Positions 8,340 to 16,848 of a stretch of DNA of 64,000 nt are shown here, piece after piece. The position numbers and the translations under genes were made by a program. How positions within the stretch are numbered: the stretch's first letter is position 1; every line of letters begins with the position of its first letter. A model generated the notes under the pieces. That model saw only the letters and a program-made list of their open reading frames with translations. It was not told the origin of the DNA and did no database searches. Source of the stretch: Streptomyces xanthophaeus (GTDB lineage Bacteria; Actinomycetota; Actinomycetes; Streptomycetales; Streptomycetaceae); contig NZ_CP076543.1 in NCBI RefSeq assembly GCF_030440515.1, positions 1,364,001 to 1,428,000 of the forward strand. The letters are read 5' to 3'.

Positions 8340-9506
8340 TCACCTCTTGCGCACGACGACGAAGTCCGCGAGGGCCACGAGCTGGTCGCGCACGCGCTGC
8401 GGCATGTCGACGTCGTCCAGGGCCCGGATCGCGACGGCGTGCTGGCGGCGCGCCTCGTCGGCGGTCCACCGGCGGCCGCCGGCCTCCTCGATGAGGGCCG
8501 CGCGGGCCGCGAACTCCTCCTCCGAGAAGTTCTCGAAGTCGCTGCTCTTGGCGTCGGCGGCGAGCAGTTCGGCGAGCTGCTCGGAGGCCTCCCCGCCGGC
8601 GGCGAGGGCGGCGACCACCGGCAGGGACTTCTTGCGCTGGCGCAGGTCGCTCCAGGTCTGCTTGCCGGTCGCCTCCGGGTCGCCCCAGATGCCGAGCAGG
8701 TCGTCGACGGCCTGGAAGGCGAGGCCCAGGTGGTAGCCGTACTCCTCCAGCTTGTCGGCGGTACGGTCGTCCGCGCCGCCGAGCACCGCGCCGATGGAGA
8801 CCGCGCAGGCGAGGAGCGCACCGGTCTTGTTGCCCTCCATCTCCAGGCACTCCTCGACGCTGACGCGCTCGCGGTGCTCGTAGGAGATGTCCTGCGCCTG
8901 GCCGTCGATGAGCTTGCGGCTGGCGGTGGTCAGCCGGCGGGTCGCGCGGCCCGCCTCCACGGTGCCGAGCTCCAGCAGCACCTCGTTGGCGAGGGCGAAC
9001 AGGGCGTCGCCGACCAGGATCGCGAGGGCCGGTCCGTGCACCTTCCACACCGTGTCGCGGTGGCGGCGCTGCTCGTCGCCGTCCATCAGGTCGTCGTGCA
9101 GCAGCGAGAAGTTGTGCACGAGTTCGACCGCGACGGCGCCCGGGATGCCGACCTCGGCCGCGGCGCCCGCGGCCTCGGCGGAGAGCAGCGCGAGCGCGGG
9201 GCGCACGGCCTTGCCGCCGTCGCCGTCCGCCACGTTGCCCTGGGCGTCGATCCAGCCGAAGTGGTAGGCGGCGACGGTGTCCATGGGCGCCGCGAGCCGG
9301 TCGACGGCGGCGCGGAGCGCGGGGGTCGAGAGCGTACGGCCGCGTTCCAGGAGCGCGATCGTGTCCGCCTTCTCCACGCCCCCTCCGGCTGTGCCCACAC
9401 TGGCATCCGTGTTCTCGACAGCCGGGTTCCCCGGGTTCACTGGCTCTCCTCTTGTTCCTGTACTTGCGGTGCTGGTGGTGCCGGTGCTGCTGATGGTGCT
9501 CGTCAT
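8340..9506 (-). CDS. Trans-isoprenyl diphosphate synthase of the hopanoid operon
   Basis: A 388-aa polyprenyl (farnesyl/geranylgeranyl type) synthase that condenses IPP with allylic diphosphates. The first Asp-rich motif is DDLMD at 138-142, preceded by VHNFSLLH; the second is DDLLGIWGD at 268-276. In this operon it should supply farnesyl diphosphate to HpnC/D. Two starts are possible. ATG 9506 overlaps the hpnE stop by ATGA and has GGAGG before it. GTG 9440 has its own AGGAGAG and would remove a 22-residue Ser/Thr-rich head. I list the longer one because of coupling. Confidence 0.92.
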   Translation of the reverse strand: MTSTISSTGTTSTASTGTRGEPVNPGNPAVENTDASVGTAGGGVEKADTIALLERGRTLSTPALRAAVDRLAAPMDTVAAYHFGWIDAQGNVADGDGGKAVRPALALLSAEAAGAAAEVGIPGAVAVELVHNFSLLHDDLMDGDEQRRHRDTVWKVHGPALAILVGDALFALANEVLLELGTVEAGRATRRLTTASRKLIDGQAQDISYEHRERVSVEECLEMEGNKTGALLACAVSIGAVLGGADDRTADKLEEYGYHLGLAFQAVDDLLGIWGDPEATGKQTWSDLRQRKKSLPVVAALAAGGEASEQLAELLAADAKSSDFENFSEEEFAARAALIEEAGGRRWTADEARRQHAVAIRALDDVDMPQRVRDQLVALADFVVVRKR

Positions 9507-10882
9507 GCCGCCTCCTGCAGAGGGTGTTCGCGGTGGCGGCCGAGCGCGGCGAGTGCGGCGTGGGCCGCGCTCAGTCCGCTCCGGACGGCGCTCTCCATGG
9601 TCGCGGGCCAGCCCGTGGCAGTCCACGCACCGGCGAGGTAGAGCCCCGGCGTGTCGGTGCGCGCCCCGGGGCGCAGCCGGCCGACGCCGGGGGTGGGGGC
9701 GAAGGTGGCCGTCCGCTCCCGGGTGACGAAGAAGTCCCGTACCTTGGCGCCGCGCGCGGCGGGCAGCAGCCGCTCCAGCTCGGGCAGGTACTTGGCGCGC
9801 AGGACCGAGACGGGCTCGTCGATGTCGTCCTGGGCGACGGACTGGGACAGGGCCAGGTACTGGCCGCCGTCGGGGAGTCCGGAGGATTCGGTGCGGTCGA
9901 AGACCCACTGCACCGGGGAACCGAGAGCGGCGAAGAAGGGCTGCTTGAGCACCTTGCGGTCGTAGACCACGTGGACGTTGAGGATGGGCGCGGTGCCGAT
10001 GTCCAGGAGCTTGTCGGGGTCCGGGAGGGCGCCGGCGGGCAGCAGTCCGTGCGCCTCGCGCTGCGGGACGGCGAGGACGACGGTGCCCGCCTCCAGGGAC
10101 TCTTCCTCGGTGTCGATCCGCCACGCCCCTTCGGGCATACGGGAGATGTCCGTGACGCGGGTGCGCAGCTCGGTCCGTACGCCGGCCGCGTCGAGCGCCT
10201 TGCGGGCGAGGGTGTCGTGCAGTTCGCCCAGCGGTACCCGGGCCCAGCCGATGTCGGCGGCGCCGTTCTCGGAGAGCAGGCCGGTCTTGAAGACCATGGC
10301 GGCCAGGCCCAGCGAGGACTGCTCGGCGGTGGCGTTCAGGGTGGCGATGCCGACCAGGTCCCACAGGGCCTCGATCGTGCGGGCGGACTGCCCGTAGCGG
10401 CCGAGCCAGGTCGCGAAGTCCAGGCCGTCCAGCGCCGGGTCGGTGGGGTCCAGGCGGCGCAGCGCGAGGGCGGCGCGGCCGACGCTCAGACGTTCGGCGA
10501 GGGAGAGGTGCCGGTAGCGGGCGAGCGAACCGGCCAGGTGCAGGGGCACGGGCAGGGCGCTGCGGCGCAGCCGGCCCAGGCGCGGTCCGCCGGGGTGGGC
10601 GACGTCCAGGACGGGTACGTCGAGCCGGTCCTGCAGGGGCGCGAGGGCGGCGCCGTCGATGCGGTCGAGGAACCATCGGTAGGCGGTGCAGCAGCGCAGG
10701 TAGACGTGCTGGCCGTTGTCGACCTCGAGGTCGCCGCGCTTGAAGGAGAAGGCGAGCCCGCCGAGCCGGGGGCGGCCCTCCAGCAGGGTGACGCGGAGCC
10801 CGGCGTCGGCGAGTTCGAGGGCGGTGGTGACCCCTGCGAGTCCGCCGCCCACGACGACGGCGTGCTGTTCGAAGCCGCTCAT
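9503..10882 (-). CDS. hpnE: Hydroxysqualene dehydroxylase HpnE
   Basis: A 459-aa FAD-dependent amine oxidase/phytoene-desaturase-like enzyme. The Rossmann FAD motif GGGLAGVTTALE is at about 12-23, with the E/R ADP-ribose contacts (LLEGRPRLGG) after it, and the C-terminal FAD motif GLYLAGAWTATGWP is present. In the HpnCDE route it reduces hydroxysqualene to squalene. The ATG overlaps the stop of the 82-aa ORF upstream by four bases, and its own TGA overlaps the polyprenyl synthase ATG, so it is coupled on both sides. Confidence 0.93.
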   Translation of the reverse strand: MSGFEQHAVVVGGGLAGVTTALELADAGLRVTLLEGRPRLGGLAFSFKRGDLEVDNGQHVYLRCCTAYRWFLDRIDGAALAPLQDRLDVPVLDVAHPGGPRLGRLRRSALPVPLHLAGSLARYRHLSLAERLSVGRAALALRRLDPTDPALDGLDFATWLGRYGQSARTIEALWDLVGIATLNATAEQSSLGLAAMVFKTGLLSENGAADIGWARVPLGELHDTLARKALDAAGVRTELRTRVTDISRMPEGAWRIDTEEESLEAGTVVLAVPQREAHGLLPAGALPDPDKLLDIGTAPILNVHVVYDRKVLKQPFFAALGSPVQWVFDRTESSGLPDGGQYLALSQSVAQDDIDEPVSVLRAKYLPELERLLPAARGAKVRDFFVTRERTATFAPTPGVGRLRPGARTDTPGLYLAGAWTATGWPATMESAVRSGLSAAHAALAALGRHREHPLQEAA

Positions 10883-11127
10883 GCGCCCTCCCCCGTGGTG
10901 CGGTGGCCCTCCGGGCCGGCCGTTCGGTCCTGCGCGGGCGGGGCAGCCCGGTGTGCGGCGGCCCGGCCCGCGTGGCCGCGGTCCGCCGGAAGAGACGCAC
11001 CCGCCGCCGGGGCGGTTGCCCGGGCGGCGTCCCGGCCGGGACGGCCCGGCGGGCGCGGGCGTGTGCGCGCCGCGGCGACGGCCGCCGGTCCGGCCGCCGC
11101 CTCCGGAAGCGGGGTGATCGCGGTCAT
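10879..11127 (-). CDS. Small Ala/Pro/Arg-rich ORF coupled between hpnD and hpnE
   Basis: An 82-codon frame from ATG 11127 to TGA 10879 fills the gap between hpnD and hpnE exactly. Its ATG overlaps the hpnD stop by one base (TGATG) and is preceded by GGAGG eight bases away; its stop overlaps the hpnE ATG (ATGA). The product starts MTAITPLPEAAAGPAA and is almost only Ala, Pro, Arg, Gly and Thr, with no domain, Cys or membrane segment. It may be a real small protein, or a translated spacer that keeps ribosomes coupled across the operon. No function is proposed. Confidence 0.5.
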   Translation of the reverse strand: MTAITPLPEAAAGPAAVAAARTRPRPPGRPGRDAARATAPAAGASLPADRGHAGRAAAHRAAPPAQDRTAGPEGHRTTGEGA

Positions 11128-12089
11128 CAGGCTCGCCTCCGGGTGTTCTGGCGGGTGACGGTCCGCGCGTCGAGTCCGGACAGGCCGCGCACGGCGACGT
11201 ACGCCTTCTCGTGCGGCGGCAGCGACACGCGGCCCCGCAGCACCGCCTCCGGTTCCCGCTCGATGCGGTCCAGCAGGCGCCGGTAGATGCCGGCCATGGC
11301 GGCCACGCAGGCGCCGCTGCGCCGGTCGAGCATCGGCAGCAGCCGGTAGCCCTCGGCGAACAGGGCCCGGGCGCGCCGGACTTCGTGGTGGACGAGCCCG
11401 GCGAAGTCGGCACCGGCGGGCATCCGGTCGCTGTGGAAGCCTTCCGAGCAGCCGAACTTGGCGAGGTCCTCGGCGGGCAGGTAGGTGCGCCCGTTGCCCG
11501 CGTCCTCGCGGACGTCCCGGAGGATATTGGTGAGTTGCAGGGCGAGGCCGAGGGTGTCGGCGTACTCCCCGGCGCGCGCGGCGTCGGCCGCTCCGAGGCC
11601 CGAGCCGTTCACCGTGCCGAACACGCCGAGCGAGAGCCGCCCGATGGCCCCGGCCACGCAGCGGCAGTAGGTCTTGAGGTCGTCCCAGGTCTCGTACGTC
11701 TCGCCGCGGACGTCCATCAGGACCCCGTCGATGAGCTCGTCGAGGCCGCCGAGCGGGATCGGGAAGCGGCGCGCGGCGTGCGTGAGGGCGACGGCGACCG
11801 GGTCGGTGTCGTCCTCGTCGACCTCCTCCGCACGGATCCGCCCGAGCAGGGCGCGGGTCTCCTCCAGCCGGGCGAACTTGGCCTCGGGCGCCAGCGTGCC
11901 GTCGCCGATGTCGTCGACCCGCCGCGAGAAGGCGTACAGCGCGGACATCGCCTGCCGCTTGTCGTTCGGCAGCAGCCGGATGCCGTAGGCGAAGTTGCGT
12001 GCCTGTGAACCGGTGACGGCCTCGCAGTAGCTGTAGGCGGCCTGGACCGGTGCGGACACGTGTGTGGGGCCCTCCACGGTCGGGCTCAC
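11127..12089 (-). CDS. hpnD: Presqualene diphosphate synthase HpnD
   Basis: A 320-aa squalene/phytoene synthase family member. The two Mg-diphosphate motifs are DDIGD at 59-63 and DVREDAGNGR at 192-201, and the helix YCRCVAGAIGRL (141-152) is conserved. HpnD condenses two farnesyl diphosphates to presqualene diphosphate. It starts at GTG 12089, overlapping the hpnC stop by GTGA. It is paired with HpnC, which hydrolyses presqualene diphosphate to hydroxysqualene. The order C-D-E matches the known three-enzyme squalene route. Confidence 0.93.
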   Translation of the reverse strand: MSPTVEGPTHVSAPVQAAYSYCEAVTGSQARNFAYGIRLLPNDKRQAMSALYAFSRRVDDIGDGTLAPEAKFARLEETRALLGRIRAEEVDEDDTDPVAVALTHAARRFPIPLGGLDELIDGVLMDVRGETYETWDDLKTYCRCVAGAIGRLSLGVFGTVNGSGLGAADAARAGEYADTLGLALQLTNILRDVREDAGNGRTYLPAEDLAKFGCSEGFHSDRMPAGADFAGLVHHEVRRARALFAEGYRLLPMLDRRSGACVAAMAGIYRRLLDRIEREPEAVLRGRVSLPPHEKAYVAVRGLSGLDARTVTRQNTRRRA

Positions 12090-13024
12090 CCCTTTCTCGG
12101 CGCTGTGCGCAGGACGGCGGCCACCTCGCGGAGCAGGCCGCTCTTGGTGGGCTTGGGCGGGCCGGGGAGTACGTCGAAACCGGCGGCGGTGACGGCTCGC
12201 AGAGCCGCACGCCCCCCTCCCACGAAGCCCGCGAGCAGCAGCCGGAGTCTGCCGTGCACGCTGCCCACGAGCGGGGTGCCCTCGTGCAGCAGTTCGCGTG
12301 CGCGCTCGGTTTCGAATGCGATCAGGGAGCGTACGGACGCGCCGGCCGACGGGGCCGCGAGCTCCGCCTCGGTCACGTGGAAGCGGCGCAGGTCCTCGGC
12401 GGGCAGGTAGATCCGGTCGCGGCCGAGGTCCTCGGCGACGTCCTGGATGTGTTCGACGATCTGCAGGGCGGTGCAGACGGCGTCGGAGCGGCGGATCCGT
12501 TCGGGGGTGCTGGTGCCGGTGAGGGAGAGGACGAGGCGGCCGACCGGGTTCGCGGACAGCTCGCAGTAGCCGACCAGGTCGGCGTACGTCCCGTAGCGCG
12601 CGACCCGCTGGTCCTGGCGGTTGGCCTCGATCAGGGCGAGGAACGGCTCCGGGGTCAGACCGTGGGCGCGGACGACGGGCTGCAGGGCCTGCAGCAGCGG
12701 GTGCCGCGGCGGGCCGGCGGGTCCGGCGGAACCGTTGAAGACGCGGTGCAGGTCGGCTTCGAGGGCGTCGAGCATGGCGAGCCGGTCGTCGACCGCGGCG
12801 GGGTCGAGACCGAGGAGGACGGCGTCGTGTCCGCCGGGGGGGAGATCGCCGTCGCCGATGTCGTCGACGAGGCGGGCGTACCCGTAGACGGCCGTCAGCC
12901 CGTCGCGCCAGGCGCGGGGCAGGAAGACGGGGGCGACGGGGAAGTTCTCGGCGGCCGCTTTGTCGAGGGTGGCGCTCACGTGGACCGTGTCGGCCAGGGG
13001 TCGGATGCCGTGCCCCGGGTTCAC
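12086..13024 (-). CDS. hpnC: Hydroxysqualene synthase HpnC, first gene of the hopanoid operon
   Basis: A 312-aa squalene-synthase-like protein with the Asp-rich motifs DDIGD at 54-58 and DVAEDLGRDRIYLP in the second half. The ENFPVAPVFLPR stretch at 26-37 is typical of HpnC. It should convert presqualene diphosphate to hydroxysqualene. The listed start is GTG 13024, with only a weak G-rich ribosome site; an in-frame GTG sixteen codons downstream (before SATLDKAA) is possible. The operon promoter must lie in the 13025-13309 spacer. Confidence 0.9.
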   Translation of the reverse strand: MNPGHGIRPLADTVHVSATLDKAAAENFPVAPVFLPRAWRDGLTAVYGYARLVDDIGDGDLPPGGHDAVLLGLDPAAVDDRLAMLDALEADLHRVFNGSAGPAGPPRHPLLQALQPVVRAHGLTPEPFLALIEANRQDQRVARYGTYADLVGYCELSANPVGRLVLSLTGTSTPERIRRSDAVCTALQIVEHIQDVAEDLGRDRIYLPAEDLRRFHVTEAELAAPSAGASVRSLIAFETERARELLHEGTPLVGSVHGRLRLLLAGFVGGGRAALRAVTAAGFDVLPGPPKPTKSGLLREVAAVLRTAPRKG

Positions 13025-13309
13025 CGCCCGCCGCCCGGGGCGGGGACGGCCGTCGTGCCTGGGGGCCGGAGAATTCCCGTAGCCATTGCCGTCACATCTC
13101 CCGTTCTACACTGCCGACCCATTACATCCTATTTCGGACACGCCGCCGGGGGATTCCCCGGGCTGCCCCAAGGCCCTTCACCTGCGGGGAATCGTCCCCT
13201 CTTGCCGCGATTGAGGACCGCCTCAGCTTACGCTGTAGAACGTCGCGGAGCCCTCTCGGGTATTCGCTCCGCCACCGAATGTCGCCGCGAAATGCGAGAA
13301 CACGATTGA
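13025..13309. other. Intergenic spacer that should carry the hopanoid operon promoter
   Basis: No gene is seen. On the minus strand there are several AT-containing blocks (for example around 13100-13135 and 13200-13225) that could form -10 elements, but I could not pair any with a convincing TTGAC-type -35 at 17-18 bp. No clear inverted repeat stands out. Confidence 0.4.
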
Positions 13310-13338
13310 GGCCCCCGCCGCGCTGAGCGGCGGGGGCC
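13310..13338. terminator. Perfect 12-bp GC hairpin after the ABC ATPase gene
   Basis: GGCCCCCGCCGC at 13310-13321 pairs with 13327-13338 around loop GCTGA. It lies about 50 bases downstream of the surface-polymer ATPase stop on the minus strand and separates that operon from hpnC. It could act in both directions. Confidence 0.75.
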
Positions 13339-13388
13339 TTCGGGTGAAGCGGAAAAGCGCCGGAAGAGGGCGCCGCGCGACCCGGAGG

Positions 13389-14171
13389 TCAGCCGTTGGT
13401 GGCCTTCTCGTATGCCGAGACGACTTCCTCGGTGGGCCCGTCCATCAGGAGCTCACCCTTCTCCAGCCACAGCACCCGGTCACAGGTGTCGCGGATGGAC
13501 TTGTTGTTGTGGCTCACCAGGAAGACCGTGCCGGCCTTCTGCCGCAGTTCGCGGATCCGGTCCTCCGAACGCACCTGGAAGCTGCGGTCACCGGTGGCCA
13601 GGGCCTCGTCGATCATCAGAACGTCGTGGTCCTTGGCCGCCGCGATGGAGAAGCGCAGACGCGCCGCCATGCCGGAGGAATAGGTACGCATCGGCAGGGA
13701 GATGAAGTCGCCCTTCTCGTTGATGCCCGAGAAGTCGACGATGCTCTGGTAACGCTGCTTGATCTGCTCGCGGCTCATACCCATCGCGAGACCGCCGAGA
13801 ACGACGTTCCGCTCACCGGTGAGGTCGTTCATCAGGGCCGCGTTGACACCCAGCAGCGAGGGCTGGCCGTCGGTGTAGACCTTGCCCTCCTCGCAGGGCA
13901 GCAGGCCCGCGATGGCGCGCAGCAGGGTCGACTTGCCGGAGCCGTTGGACCCGATGAGGCCGATGGCCTCGCCGCGGTAGGCGGTGAAGGAGACGCCGCG
14001 CACGGCGTGGACCCGCCGGACGCCCGGGGCCTCGCCCTTCTTCCGGCGGACTATCTTGCTGAGCGCGGCCGTGGCCGCGCCCTTGCCGCTGCTGCCGGTG
14101 TTGACCCGGTACACGATGTGGACGCCGTCCGCGATCACGGTGGGGACGCGCCCCTGGGTGTTGTCAGCCAC
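13389..14171 (-). CDS. TagH-like polysaccharide/teichoic acid ABC exporter ATPase
   Basis: A 260-aa ABC ATPase. Walker A is GSNGSGKST at 74-82, the signature is YSSGM at 164-168 (the SSGM form typical of polysaccharide exporters), and Walker B VLMIDE is at 184-189, followed by a switch His in LVSHN. The YSSGM signature and the partner permease place it with TagH/Wzt-type exporters of surface glycopolymers. It starts at GTG 14171, overlapping the permease gene by eight bases, with GAGGAG upstream. It lacks the extra C-terminal carbohydrate-binding domain of Wzt. Confidence 0.9.
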   Translation of the reverse strand: MADNTQGRVPTVIADGVHIVYRVNTGSSGKGAATAALSKIVRRKKGEAPGVRRVHAVRGVSFTAYRGEAIGLIGSNGSGKSTLLRAIAGLLPCEEGKVYTDGQPSLLGVNAALMNDLTGERNVVLGGLAMGMSREQIKQRYQSIVDFSGINEKGDFISLPMRTYSSGMAARLRFSIAAAKDHDVLMIDEALATGDRSFQVRSEDRIRELRQKAGTVFLVSHNNKSIRDTCDRVLWLEKGELLMDGPTEEVVSAYEKATNG

Positions 14172-15093
14172 GGCCGTAACGCTCCTCAGACTTCCAGAAG
14201 TACACGAAGCCACCGATGCCGATCACCGCGGCCCAGCCCACCGCGAAGGCCCACACGTGCGGAGGCAGGTTGCTCGCCGCGTAGTCGTCGATCAGCGCGA
14301 ACCGGATGAGGTCCATGTAGATCGCGACCGGGTTCCACAGCAGCAGGTCACTGATCCACGCGGGCTGGTCCTTGAGGTAGATCCCGATCGGGAACATGAC
14401 GCCGGAGGCGTACATCCAGGTACGCATCACGAACGGCATCAGCTGCGCGAGGTCGGGGGTCTTGGAACCCGCCCGCGCGAAGATCATGGCGAGGCCGGTG
14501 TTGAAGACGAACTGGAGCGCCAGGGTCGGGATCACCAGCAGCCAGGAGAGCTGCGGGTAGTTGCCGAAGCAGACGGCGATCACGAAGACGACGATCATCG
14601 AGTACAGCAGCTGCTGGAGCTGCTGGAGCGAGAAGGACACCGGCAGGGCGGCGCGCGGGAAGTGCAGCGCCCGCACCAGGCCGAGGTTCCCGGAGATCGC
14701 CCGGACGCCCGCCATCAGAGAGCTCTGGGTGAAGGTGAAGACGAAGATGCCCATCACCAGGAACGGGATGTAGACGTCCTTGGGCATCTCCCGGCCGGCT
14801 TTGAGGATCAGGCCGAAGATCAGCCAGTAGACGACCGCGTTGAGCAGTGGGGTCGCCACCTGCCAGACCTGGCCGAGCTTCGCCTGGCTGTACTGCGCGA
14901 CCAGCTTGGCCCTGGAGAAGGCCATGATGAAGTGGCGCCGGCCCCAGAGCTGCCGTACGTACTCGCCGAGGCCGGGCCTGGCGCCGCTGACCGAGAGGCC
15001 GTACTTCCTGGCGAGCTCCGCGGGGCTCAGCCCCGCGTCGTCGGACAGCGGCCTGCTCGTGGCGAGGGCGCCGTCGTGGGTTGTGTCACTCAC
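14164..15093 (-). CDS. TagG-like ABC-2 permease for surface polymer export
   Basis: A 309-aa ABC-2 family permease with a cytoplasmic N-terminal 60 residues and about six membrane segments (for example VVYWLIFGLIL, YIPFLVMGIFVFTF, LYSMIVVFVIAVCF and VWAFAVGWAAVIGIGGFVYF). The amphipathic stretch before the first segment and the loop FPRAALP fit the polysaccharide exporter group. It pairs with the downstream ATPase. It starts at GTG 15093 with no strong ribosome site, and a 94-base spacer separates it from the glycosyltransferase gene. Confidence 0.88.
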   Translation of the reverse strand: MSDTTHDGALATSRPLSDDAGLSPAELARKYGLSVSGARPGLGEYVRQLWGRRHFIMAFSRAKLVAQYSQAKLGQVWQVATPLLNAVVYWLIFGLILKAGREMPKDVYIPFLVMGIFVFTFTQSSLMAGVRAISGNLGLVRALHFPRAALPVSFSLQQLQQLLYSMIVVFVIAVCFGNYPQLSWLLVIPTLALQFVFNTGLAMIFARAGSKTPDLAQLMPFVMRTWMYASGVMFPIGIYLKDQPAWISDLLLWNPVAIYMDLIRFALIDDYAASNLPPHVWAFAVGWAAVIGIGGFVYFWKSEERYGRG

Positions 15094-15187
15094 AAGTTGA
15101 AACTTTCGTCTTCAAGATGCGGCCAGGTGGGCATCAGGCTGGTGGCTCGAGGCCCGTGATCGCGTCATGTTCCCAGACGCGGGCTGG

Positions 15188-16072
15188 TCAGATGACAGGA
15201 GGTCGGCCCAGCCGGGTCAACCGCCAGACCGTTCGCCATCTCATCGGGCGGCGGGGTCCGCAGGGAGTGGTCCACCCCTCCCGGAAACCGCCGAACCAGG
15301 CCTTGAGCGCGGGTGCCGACGGCCTGCGTACGAGCGTCAGCAGGAGCCAGACGCCCAGGTAGACCGGGACCAGCGGGGCGGGCAGGTTGCGGCGGGCGAG
15401 CCACACCCGGTTACGAGCCACCATACGGTGGTAGACCGCGTGCCGGGAGGGGGCAGTTGTCGGGTGCAGCAGCACCATGTCCGACCGGTAGTCGATCAGC
15501 CACCCTGCGTCGAGCGCCCGCCAGGCCAGATCGGTCTCCTCGTGCGCGTAGAAGAACTCCCCCGGCAGCGCTCCGACCTGCTCGAACACCGTCGTGCGGA
15601 CGGCGTTGGCGCCGCCCAGGAAGGTGGTCACGCGCGAAGAGCGCATCGGGTCGGAGGCGCGCAGCCGCGGCACGTGCCGGCGCTGGGTCACACCGGTCTC
15701 CGGATCGGCGATCCGGAAGCTGATGATCCCGAGCGCGGGGTCCTCGGCGAAGGCCTGCCGGCACAGCTCGGCGGTGTCGGTGCGCTCCAGGAGACCGTCG
15801 TCGTCCAGGAAGAGCAGCACGTCCACGTCGCTGCCGCCGGGGCCGAAGGCCTCGATTCCGACGTTGCGCCCGCCCGGGATACCCAGGTTCTCGGGCAGGT
15901 CGATGCTGCGGACGCCCTCGGGCAGGCCGGTGACCTGCACGCCCTGGCCCACGACGACCACGTCGACGGGGGCTCCGTCCTGGCGGGCCACCGAGTCGAG
16001 GAGCGCCTTGAGCTCGTCGGGCCGGTTGCCCATGGTGATGATCACGGCGCCCAGCCGCAGCGGGGCACTCAC
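15188..16072 (-). CDS. Family 2 glycosyltransferase
   Basis: A 294-aa GT-A fold glycosyltransferase. It starts VSAPLRLGAVIITMGNRP, has the NLGIPGGRNVG donor-site block near 71-81 and a DDDG metal motif (LLFLDDDG) near 97-100. The ExD-type acceptor region is HEETDLAWR. The C-terminal part has a short hydrophobic stretch (PVYLGVWLLLTLV) that may tie it to the membrane. It resembles rhamnosyl/galactofuranosyl transferases. GTG 16072 overlaps the CDP-alcohol phosphotransferase stop by GTGA. It probably adds a sugar to the exported polymer or its linkage unit. Confidence 0.88.
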   Translation of the reverse strand: MSAPLRLGAVIITMGNRPDELKALLDSVARQDGAPVDVVVVGQGVQVTGLPEGVRSIDLPENLGIPGGRNVGIEAFGPGGSDVDVLLFLDDDGLLERTDTAELCRQAFAEDPALGIISFRIADPETGVTQRRHVPRLRASDPMRSSRVTTFLGGANAVRTTVFEQVGALPGEFFYAHEETDLAWRALDAGWLIDYRSDMVLLHPTTAPSRHAVYHRMVARNRVWLARRNLPAPLVPVYLGVWLLLTLVRRPSAPALKAWFGGFREGWTTPCGPRRPMRWRTVWRLTRLGRPPVI

Positions 16073-16848
16073 TTGAGCCTGCTGGAGGCGAGGATGGACA
16101 CCAGGTGCAGCACGGTCTGGAGCATCGCGATGGCGGCCAGCACGGCGACCCCGACCCGGGACCAGTACAGGTCGCCCTGGATCTGGTCCACGACGGCCAG
16201 CACCAGGATGAGCAGCGAGGCCTCGATGCCGAGGATCAGGCGGTGGAACTTGAGCGCGGCGGCGGCCCTGCGGGCGAGCGCCATGCCCTTCGCGCGCGGC
16301 TCGGCGGCCGCGTCCTTGACCACGGGCTTGCCGGCCTGGTGGCGGGCGACGCCGACCAGGTCGGTCTCGGCCTTGATCAGGATGGCGCCGAGCGCGGCCA
16401 GGGTGCCCAGGAAGGCCCACAGCCAGTCGGCGCCGCCGGGGCCCCACAGGTCGGCGGCACGCAGGCCGAAGCCGACCAGGACCGCGGCGTCGCACAGGTA
16501 GGCGCCGACCCGGTCCAGGTACACGCCGGAGAGCGAGAACTGCTTCTTCCAGCGGGCGACCTCGCCGTCGACGCAGTCGAGCAGCAGGTACATCTGGACC
16601 GCGATCACGCCGAGGACGGCACCCCAGACGCCCGGCACCAGCAGGGCCGGGAGGGCGAGGACGCCGGCCAGGGTCATCAGGTAGGTCAGCTGGTTCGGCG
16701 TGACCTTGGTGGTGACCAGGACGCGGGTGATGCGCAGGGAGATCTCGCGCATGTAGAGGCGCCCGCCCCAGTGCTCGCCGCTGACCCGGTCCTTGACGCC
16801 CGCAGGGTGGACGACGGGCCTCAGTTCAGCTACGGATGGTCTTGACAT
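16069..16848 (-). CDS. CDP-alcohol phosphotransferase with altered fourth catalytic Asp
   Basis: A 259-aa integral membrane CDP-alcohol phosphotransferase. The family motif Dx2DGx2ARx8Gx3Dx3D is seen from D91 (LDCVDGEVAR) through G108 and D112, but the fourth position, residue 116, is Ala (YLDRVGAYL). That Asp is normally the catalytic base, so either another residue takes over or the enzyme belongs to a divergent branch. The start at ATG 16848 lies 23 bases inside the dehydrogenase gene. It should move a phospho-alcohol from a CDP carrier to a membrane or polymer acceptor. Its neighbours suggest the alcohol is glycerol-like or a cyclitol. Confidence 0.85.
   Translation of the reverse strand: MSRPSVAELRPVVHPAGVKDRVSGEHWGGRLYMREISLRITRVLVTTKVTPNQLTYLMTLAGVLALPALLVPGVWGAVLGVIAVQMYLLLDCVDGEVARWKKQFSLSGVYLDRVGAYLCDAAVLVGFGLRAADLWGPGGADWLWAFLGTLAALGAILIKAETDLVGVARHQAGKPVVKDAAAEPRAKGMALARRAAAALKFHRLILGIEASLLILVLAVVDQIQGDLYWSRVGVAVLAAIAMLQTVLHLVSILASSRLK

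Noticed and set aside
5898..9641. 1247-codon plus-strand open frame
   Set aside because: It lies antisense to squalene-hopene cyclase and polyprenyl synthase genes with clear motifs; its product has no domain and is a composition artefact of high-GC DNA.
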